Made by a program: the position numbers and the translations under genes. A stretch of 9,951 bases of DNA from Deltaproteobacteria bacterium. GTDB lineage: Bacteria; Myxococcota; Polyangia; Polyangiales; B10-G4. The notes under the pieces are model-generated. The model was not told where the DNA came from. It did no database searches and worked only from the letters and a program-made list of their open reading frames with translations. Each line of letters starts with the position of its first letter. Positions within the stretch are counted from its first letter, which is position 1. Location: assembly GCA_019312705.1 (NCBI GenBank), contig JAFDCW010000081.1, forward strand, positions 1 to 9,951, read 5' to 3'. Shown one piece after another: positions 1-4,503 of the stretch.

Positions 1-58
1 GAGCACGTACCGGCACAGGCTGCATGTTTGCTATCCACCTCGGCTACCATCCCCGCCC

Positions 59-733
59 ATGCCCCTCACTGAGATTTCGGATGGTCTGTCGATAGCAGCG
101 GCTCCTCACAAAATGTTGGGTCTCTCCCTCGGCACACGAATGACCGTCATCCGCCTCAAGGGGGGCGGAGTCGCGCTGCACTCCCCGATTCCGCTCGCGG
201 GTTCGCTCAAGGCGGAGGTCGACGCCATGGGGGAGGTCCGACACATCATCTGCCCCAACGTGTATCACCACGTCTACGCTGGCGACGCTCTCGCGCACTA
301 CCCTGACGCGAAGCTGCACGGACCAAAAGGGCTCTTCCGCAAACGGAAGGACCTCTCTTTCGACGCCGAGCTCTCGAACACCCCCCACCCTGACTGGGCT
401 GACGACCTCGTTCCGATCACGATCGAAGGCTGCATGTTGAAGGAAACGATCTTCGTGCACTCCGCGTCCGGCACGGTCGTCAGCGTCGACCTCGCAGAAA
501 ACTTCAAGCACGCCGATGACCTCTTCACCCGCACCTATCTGAAGGCCAACGGCATCTACGGCCGCGTCGGGTGGAGCCGCGTGCTTCGCGGCGTGTATCG
601 CGACAAGAAAGCCGCGAGGCGGTGCATCGACACAATCCTCGAGCACGACTTCGACCGCGCGATCATCTCCCACGGAGAGATCATCGCCAAAGACGCCAAA
701 GACGCCATTCGCGCGACGTTCCACTTCCTGTGA
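59..733 (+). CDS. DUF4336 domain-containing protein (metallo-beta-lactamase-fold-like)
   Basis: The 224-residue protein matches the DUF4336 pattern along nearly its full length. It has an opening TVIRL strand, a GGGVALHSPIP segment (residues 35-45, His41), then RHIICPNVYHH (61-71, Asn67, His70-His71) and an Asp at 76, followed by YPDAKLHGPKGLFRKRKDL. A late segment has ISHGEII. DUF4336 is known as a distant relative of the metallo-beta-lactamase fold without the full classical HxHxDH motif. Its reaction is not established, so I do not name a substrate. There is no signal peptide or membrane segment, so it is probably cytoplasmic. No clear Shine-Dalgarno precedes the ATG at 59; a TACCAT box at about 45-50 could drive a nearly leaderless message, which is weak. 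It is convergent with the repeat lipoprotein gene, with 69 bases between the stops. Confidence 0.85.
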   Translation: MPLTEISDGLSIAAAPHKMLGLSLGTRMTVIRLKGGGVALHSPIPLAGSLKAEVDAMGEVRHIICPNVYHHVYAGDALAHYPDAKLHGPKGLFRKRKDLSFDAELSNTPHPDWADDLVPITIEGCMLKETIFVHSASGTVVSVDLAENFKHADDLFTRTYLKANGIYGRVGWSRVLRGVYRDKKAARRCIDTILEHDFDRAIISHGEIIAKDAKDAIRATFHFL

Positions 734-735
734 AG

Positions 736-795
736 CCCGCTCACACCCAGCCCCCGCGTCACAGCCGTCTTGGTTTGATGACGTGAGGGAGCGGG
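736..795. terminator. Possible hairpin between convergent stop codons
   Basis: CCCGCTC at 736-742 is the exact reverse complement of GAGCGGG at 789-795, and CGTCA at 757-761 pairs with TGACG at 779-783 inside it. The structure fills the gap between the two convergent stops. There is no T tract on either strand, so it is not a canonical intrinsic terminator. It may still act as a 3'-end structure for either transcript, or be chance in GC-rich DNA. Confidence 0.3.
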
Positions 796-802
796 GAGGG
801 AA

Positions 803-2344
803 TCAGAAGCGCAGGTTCACGCCGGTCGGGGCCGGTAGACCGGCGGGGTTGCCGTCGGAGAGGCCCACGAGTCCGTCCATGACGCTCACATCCCCGTAGG
901 CGACGACGATGCTGCCGTCCTGGTGAATGACGAGCTGGAAGGTATTGGCGCCGGTCGCGAACCACTCCGGGACGCTGTCGAAGGTCACCACGACGCGGTC
1001 GGCATACTCGTCGACGGTGACGGTGCCGCCGGTGCGCGGGTTCAGGTCGTCCCAGAGCATGGCGATACGCGGGGCGCCGTCGTACATGCGCGAGACCGAC
1101 TCGAAGTAGGTCGTATCCGGAGCGCCGAAGGTAACGTTGCCGTTGGAGCCGACATGCATGGTGTCGTACTCGACGCCGTAGAACTGGACGGGGTGGACGA
1201 GGCTCACCGGCGCGCTGTCGTCGTCGGCCAGGGAGAGCTCCGAGCTGTGGATGGTGCCGTCGCCTGCGACCTCCGGGAGCCCGATGCTGCTGGTGGAGCT
1301 CGTGGTGTAGCCGCCGCGGCGCTCGGGGGTGAAGCGGAGCGTCGTGTGGGCGAGGTCGAAGGAGGCGGTGGAGGCAAATCTCTCGTGCATACCTGGGCCG
1401 GTGCACGCCTCGTCAACGGACAGGCCCTGGCTCACGGCGTAGTCCGACAGCGCGGCCGCGGTCGCGGGACCGACCTGTGCCACGTCGAGAAGCTCGTCCT
1501 CGTCGTCGAAGATCTTGCCGTCCGCGAGGTCACCGAAACCGTCGCCGTCATCGGCGGTGCCGGCGACACCGTCCGCCCCGAGGCGGTAGGCCACGATGGC
1601 GTCGGCCGCGTTGGCCGTGGGCGTGAGGGTGCCGAGCGTCTCCCGGTCCATGTGGTTGGCGACCCAGAGCAGGCCGCAGTTCACGGGCTCGGGCTCGCCC
1701 ACGGCGTAGCGGACGAGCGCCGCGAGGGCGGCGGGGCCCACGTAGGCGACCGCGTCGAGCTCTTCGATGGAGTCGAAGAGGTAGCCGTCCTCGCGATCGG
1801 CGAGGCCGTCGCCATCGTCGGTCGTGCCCTCGACGCCGTCCACGCCCTGGCGGTAGACCACGATGTTCAGCGCGGAGCGGGCATCGAGCGGCACCGACTC
1901 GTCGAGGGTCTCGAGGCTCGAGCGCTCGGCGACGTCCAGCGTCTTGACGGTGGCCCAGTAGTAGAGCCTCTCGATGGCTGAGCCGCCGACGTAGGCCACG
2001 CCGTCGAGCTCGGCGATGGAGTCGAAGATGCGGCCATCGTCGCGATCGGCGAGGCCGTCGCCGTCGTCGTCGGTGCCCTCGATGCCGTCGGGGCCCTGTC
2101 GATAGGCCACGATGTTGTTGGCGGCCCGGGAGTCGAGGGGTACCTCGTCATCGAGGGACGCGACCGAGGCTCCGTCGGCCGCGGCGAGCACCGCGGATTC
2201 CGCGAAGGACCCCTCCGCCTGGATGTCCAGGGCGCTGGTGGCCCGGGCGACGCGTACGTCCTCCTGGGCCGGTTGGGCGGCGCAGCCCATCAGTGTGGGG
2301 ACGAGCATGGCTGCCGCGATGAAGATGGTCTGTAGCTTGTTCAT
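803..2344 (-). CDS. Lipoprotein with three HhH-like/acidic-loop repeats and a nidogen-like C-terminal domain
   Basis: The 513-residue protein starts at the ATG at 2342-2344. This start gives a hydrophobic signal ending in LMGC (lipid Cys21), and an AGAAAGAAG purine stretch lies just upstream; a start 12 codons earlier would spoil the signal. Residues about 61-132, 144-216 and 235-304 are three repeats. Each has an IVAYR-type helix, a DG..GT.DDGDG..D..DG acidic loop, then a FDSI.ELD.VAYVG helix-turn-helix ending in YA. The second half of each unit resembles helix-hairpin-helix repeats (GspK/ComEA-like); the DxDGDG loops look like calcium-binding (EF-hand/dockerin-style) loops. The C-terminal region (about 383-505) has FYGVEY, VGSNGNVTFG, PRIAMLWDDLNP and VVTFDSVPEW, typical of nidogen-like extracellular beta domains. 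It is probably a surface or periplasmic structural or adhesive protein; function is inferred only. It is transcribed alone, downstream of the structured RNA at 2428-2545. Confidence 0.85.
   Translation of the reverse strand: MNKLQTIFIAAAMLVPTLMGCAAQPAQEDVRVARATSALDIQAEGSFAESAVLAAADGASVASLDDEVPLDSRAANNIVAYRQGPDGIEGTDDDGDGLADRDDGRIFDSIAELDGVAYVGGSAIERLYYWATVKTLDVAERSSLETLDESVPLDARSALNIVVYRQGVDGVEGTTDDGDGLADREDGYLFDSIEELDAVAYVGPAALAALVRYAVGEPEPVNCGLLWVANHMDRETLGTLTPTANAADAIVAYRLGADGVAGTADDGDGFGDLADGKIFDDEDELLDVAQVGPATAAALSDYAVSQGLSVDEACTGPGMHERFASTASFDLAHTTLRFTPERRGGYTTSSTSSIGLPEVAGDGTIHSSELSLADDDSAPVSLVHPVQFYGVEYDTMHVGSNGNVTFGAPDTTYFESVSRMYDGAPRIAMLWDDLNPRTGGTVTVDEYADRVVVTFDSVPEWFATGANTFQLVIHQDGSIVVAYGDVSVMDGLVGLSDGNPAGLPAPTGVNLRF
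1433..2164 (-). repeat. Three tandem in-gene repeats of about 70 codons
   Basis: Coding repeats lie at about 1949-2164, 1697-1915 and 1433-1642 (read right to left). The first two are very similar at DNA level around the acidic loop: GAGGCCGTCGCC occurs in both on the plus strand, and both share the CACGATGTT block. The third is more diverged and is separated from the second by an insertion with a Cys (residue 223). The pattern suggests internal duplication, with the first two copies being the most recent or the most constrained. Confidence 0.8.
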
Positions 2345-2385
2345 GGTGCTTCTTTCTGTTTTGGACGGCGGCGGGCGCATGGGTG

Positions 2386-2410
2386 CCGGTCGGCCGGTCG
2401 AGACCGGTCG
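2386..2410 (-). repeat. Three direct copies of CGACCGG upstream of the repeat lipoprotein gene
   Basis: On the plus strand CCGGTCG occurs at 2386-2392, 2394-2400 and 2404-2410, all exact. The last lies within the palindrome GACCGGTC (2402-2409). The cluster sits between the U tract of the terminator and the ribosome site of the gene starting at 2344, where an operator or promoter-proximal site would be expected. No regulator is identified. Confidence 0.4.
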
Positions 2411-2427
2411 ATGGGGGCGCTAGACGG

Positions 2428-2466
2428 AAAAAACCCGCGCTCTCCTTGGAAAGAGGAAAGCGCGGG
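2428..2466 (-). terminator. Intrinsic terminator, minus strand
   Basis: The 8-bp GC-rich arms CCCGCGCT (2434-2441 on plus) and AGCGCGGG (2459-2466) are exact reverse complements. They are flanked at 2428-2433 by six A, which gives a six-U tail in minus-strand RNA. The loop is 17 bases. There is no T run on the other side, so orientation is clear. The terminator lies 84 bases before the ATG of the minus-strand lipoprotein gene. It therefore either ends a separate small RNA or acts as a leader attenuator for that gene. Confidence 0.75.
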
Positions 2467-2545
2467 CTCCTGGGGGATTCTCCGGAGTGGGCGCCGCTCC
2501 GATGTTGCTCGGAGGACGCCCGAGAACGTCTACTGACGCTCCGGA
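2428..2545 (-). ncRNA. Structured RNA: three-way junction followed by the terminator (small RNA or leader element)
   Basis: Read on the minus strand, a 7-bp closing helix (2539-2545 with 2481-2487, TCCGGAG/CTCCGGA) encloses two hairpins. The first is CGTC/GACG with an AGTA loop (2527-2538), stacked directly on the closing helix. The second is longer, with an outer GGGCG/CGCCC pair (2517-2521 with 2489-2493) and an inner CTCCGA/TCGGAG pair (2509-2514 with 2497-2502) around a 6-base loop. The junction linkers are 0, 5 and 1 bases. About 14 bases later the intrinsic terminator begins. The 5' end is unknown; GGGCT (2599-2603) and AGCCC (2562-2566) could form a further upstream helix. I do not recognise a known riboswitch or sRNA family. 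It could be an independent sRNA (a CCTCC stretch could pair with ribosome sites) or an attenuating leader of the lipoprotein gene. Confidence 0.5.
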
Positions 2546-2794
2546 CCGCTGCCGTGTGTTCTGGGCTCTTCTACGACGCGGCGCCTGGTTTCTTCCCCAG
2601 CCCGTCTGTTGCCCTGTGCGTTTAGGCCGACCGAGACAGCTTGGCGGTGGGCCCCACCCACCAATTGGAGGACCCCCGCACTAGCGATCGGTCCGGTGCC
2701 GGCGGCCATGCACTCAGGTGGCACGAATGAAGGTCAACTGGAAGAAACCGCGGCCTCACAACGCAACTTTACAGCGACGGCGGTAAGTGGGGTT

Positions 2795-2823
2795 TTGACG
2801 TTGCGCGGTGCGCCCGCTCCACT
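2795..2823 (+). promoter_or_regulatory. Weak sigma-70-like promoter candidate for the Lcl_C lipoprotein gene
   Basis: TTGACG at 2795-2800 is close to the -35 consensus, but at 17-base spacing the -10 position reads TCCACT, which is poor. A start near 2830 would give an almost leaderless message, consistent with the lack of a Shine-Dalgarno before the ATG at 2837. The local sequence is less GC-rich than its surroundings. The call is tentative. Confidence 0.2.
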
Positions 2824-2836
2824 ACGCCACTACCCC

Positions 2837-3349
2837 ATGAAGCACCTCATCACCGCCGTGTCCGCCTGTCTGTTCTTGGTCGCCTGCACGGCGGAGACGG
2901 GGACGCCCCCTGCCGCCGGTGAGACCGATGCCGAGCTTCGACCGAGCGAGGCCTACCACGAGGGCACCGACCTCGTGTGGCTGCGCTGTCCCGTCGGGAT
3001 GACCTGGGACGGCGTGGCCTGCGCCGGCGTTCCCGCCGACCTCACGTTCGACGATGCCATCCGCGGATGCTCCGATTCCGATCCGGCGTATCGCTTGCCC
3101 ACCCTCTCGGAGCTCGCGCTGCTCTTGGGCAGCTGCAGCGAGGTGGGCGAAGCAGCGCGGTGTCAGCCTTGCGCCGACAGCGAGGGTTGCAGCCAAACCC
3201 TCTCCGCCGAGGACATCTCCGAGTGGACTTGGACCTCAGACCTGATCAGCGATTCGGCCTTCGTCGTAGAGGTCCGCCTGGGACGCATCGCGCATCAGGA
3301 TACGTCCGCAGCCGGCGTGCAAGCCCGGTGCGTCCGCCCGCTCCTGTGA
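2837..3349 (+). CDS. Small Cys-rich lipoprotein with an Lcl_C/DUF1566-like domain
   Basis: The 170-residue protein starts at the ATG at 2837, the only in-frame start that puts a signal peptide with lipobox LVAC (Cys17) at the N terminus. After a short linker, residues about 46-170 match the Lcl C-terminal (DUF1566) pattern. The elements are WLRCPVGMTWDGVAC (48-62), an FDDAI helix, YRLPTLSEL (85-93), a WTWTSD core near 130, and RCVR (164-167) at the end. Eight Cys follow the lipid Cys (51, 62, 78, 100, 109, 112, 118, 165), enough for four disulfides in an exported protein. Family members occur in surface adhesins and many myxobacterial and Fibrobacter lipoproteins; a binding role is inferred and the ligand is unknown. 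No ribosome site is evident. The gene at 3404 follows after 54 bases on the same strand and may be co-transcribed. Confidence 0.8.
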   Translation: MKHLITAVSACLFLVACTAETGTPPAAGETDAELRPSEAYHEGTDLVWLRCPVGMTWDGVACAGVPADLTFDDAIRGCSDSDPAYRLPTLSELALLLGSCSEVGEAARCQPCADSEGCSQTLSAEDISEWTWTSDLISDSAFVVEVRLGRIAHQDTSAAGVQARCVRPLL

Positions 3350-3403
3350 GCGCCGTCGCGAACGCGTCGCTATAGCGCTCCGGCGATGTCGGGGGGTCAG
3401 CTG

Positions 3404-4219
3404 ATGCTGAGACTCGCCACGCCGTCACTCGCAGATCACTTGTTCGAAGATGGGGGGGTCGTGCACGCGCGCGATCTCGCGGTCCGGGACGAGGCGCTCC
3501 CTCCGCGCTTTTCGGCAAGCCTGCTCGAAGAGGGTCCCGAGGGTCCGCCCTGGAACATGATCATCACCGGCCTCGAGACGGGCCGACTCGAGATGCGCTC
3601 GCGTTTCGAGAGCGCGCTGGCCACCGCGAACGCGAGGCAGCGGGCGCGGATGTCGACCGCGCTCAGCGCTTGTTACTCAGGGATGTTCGGATTCCGACGC
3701 GACGGCCCGGGACGCACCGGATTCGAAGCATGGGCCGCAGCACTCCCCATCGCCCCCGATCGCGAGCGGGCAGCGCGGGATGCGGGCTCGAGCTCGAACT
3801 CGCTCACCGAGCTCGAACCACGGCAGGGTTGCCGGTTCGTGACATTCAGCCCCGAGACGGGCCACGTACCGGTCGGCCACGACCTGCTCCTCTACTTCCT
3901 CGCGGAGGCTCAGCCCGCGCTCGTGGACGTTCGGTTCGACGAGGTCGCGGATTTCGATCCCGACGTGGACCGCCCAGAACCCGCACCGTCGCCCTATACG
4001 CTGCACGCGTGGCTCGCAGGCCGTCGGTACGAGGCAGCGGCCCATGCGCATGGCGACCACTACGATGTGCTCTCGGCGATCGGCTTTCTCAACTCGATCA
4101 TGGGCCGCCTCGGGCGAGGCGACCGGTACCACCTGCTCGGAGTGGACAGTGAGCTCGTGGCCCACGGTCCACCCGAGTTCCTCCTCGCGCTCGAGGACGA
4201 TCGACCCAAGGGCGCCTAA
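3404..4219 (+). CDS. Hypothetical cytoplasmic protein, unrecognised
   Basis: I do not recognise the family. I prefer the ATG at 3404 because a GGGGGG run (3391-3396) sits 7 bases before it; an in-frame ATG at 3386 adds six residues but has no ribosome site. With the later start the protein has 271 residues. Codon bias is strongly G/C at third positions throughout, so the frame is real. There is no signal peptide or membrane segment. The N-terminal third has a WNMIITGLETG segment and a basic helix (about 60-90). The middle holds a low-complexity SSSNSL stretch. The C-terminal part has a His-rich AHAHGDHYD motif followed by an aliphatic helix and YHLLGVDSELVAHGPPEF. The His/Asp cluster could bind metal, but that is speculation. 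It follows the Lcl_C lipoprotein gene on the same strand, and its stop overlaps the stop of the kinase relic on the other strand. Confidence 0.7.
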   Translation: MLRLATPSLADHLFEDGGVVHARDLAVRDEALPPRFSASLLEEGPEGPPWNMIITGLETGRLEMRSRFESALATANARQRARMSTALSACYSGMFGFRRDGPGRTGFEAWAAALPIAPDRERAARDAGSSSNSLTELEPRQGCRFVTFSPETGHVPVGHDLLLYFLAEAQPALVDVRFDEVADFDPDVDRPEPAPSPYTLHAWLAGRRYEAAAHAHGDHYDVLSAIGFLNSIMGRLGRGDRYHLLGVDSELVAHGPPEFLLALEDDRPKGA

Positions 4220-4395
4220 GACGTGCCGTCGAGCACTCTGCGTGCGCGCGCGGCCAGCTCCCGCACCTCGATCGGCTTTGCGAGCCTCTCGGCAAACAGG
4301 GTGGGCCGGTGACCTGGTCTCCCGTCACGAGAATGGCCGACGGTATAGCCGAGGCCGTGCAGAGGAAGACGGACTTCGAACCTCGTCTCCTCACC
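4216..4395 (-). pseudogene. Relic of a hybrid histidine kinase C terminus (HATPase end plus broken receiver)
   Basis: Minus-strand translation gives, in one frame at 4360-4395, GEETRFEVRLPL, the typical last strand of a histidine kinase ATPase domain. In a second frame at 4314-4346 it gives IPSAILVTGDQ, like receiver strand beta-4 with its conserved Thr. Back in the first frame at 4225-4293 it gives AERLAKPIEVRELAARAR and RVLDG, like receiver beta-5 with the conserved Lys-Pro and the last helix. The stop is at 4216-4218, overlapping the stop of the convergent plus-strand gene. The phospho-acceptor half of the receiver and the upstream kinase domains are absent, and two frame changes are needed, so this cannot be functional. 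It is inferred from motif resemblance only. Chance resemblance is possible for each piece but unlikely for all three in the correct order. Confidence 0.5.
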
Positions 4396-4503
4396 GGGTG
4401 TCGTCCGCGATGGCGTACTATGAGATTGATGACGGTCTGGCCAAGGGGGCCGGGCCCTCGCGGGCGGCTGCCGTTCTTCCACCGACCGCTGAATCAGGCA
4501 CCC

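Larger units (their letters stand above)
2345..2836. other. Divergent intergenic region between two lipoprotein genes
   Basis: This 492-base stretch separates the minus-strand repeat lipoprotein from the plus-strand Lcl_C-type lipoprotein and has no convincing long gene. From left to right it holds the purine-rich ribosome site of the minus gene, three CGACCGG repeats (2386-2410), a minus-strand intrinsic terminator (2428-2466), a minus-strand three-way-junction RNA (2481-2545), a small perfect hairpin (GGTGG/CCACC around 2646-2658), a 19-codon open frame with a good Shine-Dalgarno (2727-2786, plus), and a TTGACG box at 2795-2800. The open frames crossing 2383-2724 lack ribosome sites and family resemblance, and look like chance. 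Confidence 0.6.

Noticed and set aside
44..724. Open frame of 226 codons on the minus strand opposite the DUF4336 gene
   Set aside because: The plus-strand product matches a known family, whereas the antisense product has shadow-type composition.
923..1981. Open frame of 352 codons on the plus strand opposite the repeat lipoprotein
   Set aside because: It mirrors the codon bias of the real minus-strand gene and simply reflects its repeats; no ribosome site or family resemblance.
2646..2658. Small perfect hairpin GGTGG/CCACC as a terminator
   Set aside because: It has a 3-base loop and no T tract on either strand, and fits chance in GC-rich DNA.
2383..2724. Short open frames on both strands across the intergenic region
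   Set aside because: They lack ribosome sites and codon bias, and overlap the RNA hairpins, which explain the sequence better.
2609..2836. N-terminal extension of the Lcl_C lipoprotein back to 2609
   Set aside because: It would bury the lipoprotein signal peptide that begins at the ATG at 2837.
4309..4503. N-terminal extension of the GH3 protein back to 4309
   Set aside because: The lipobox signal begins at the ATG at 4504, and the upstream stretch is antisense to the kinase relic.
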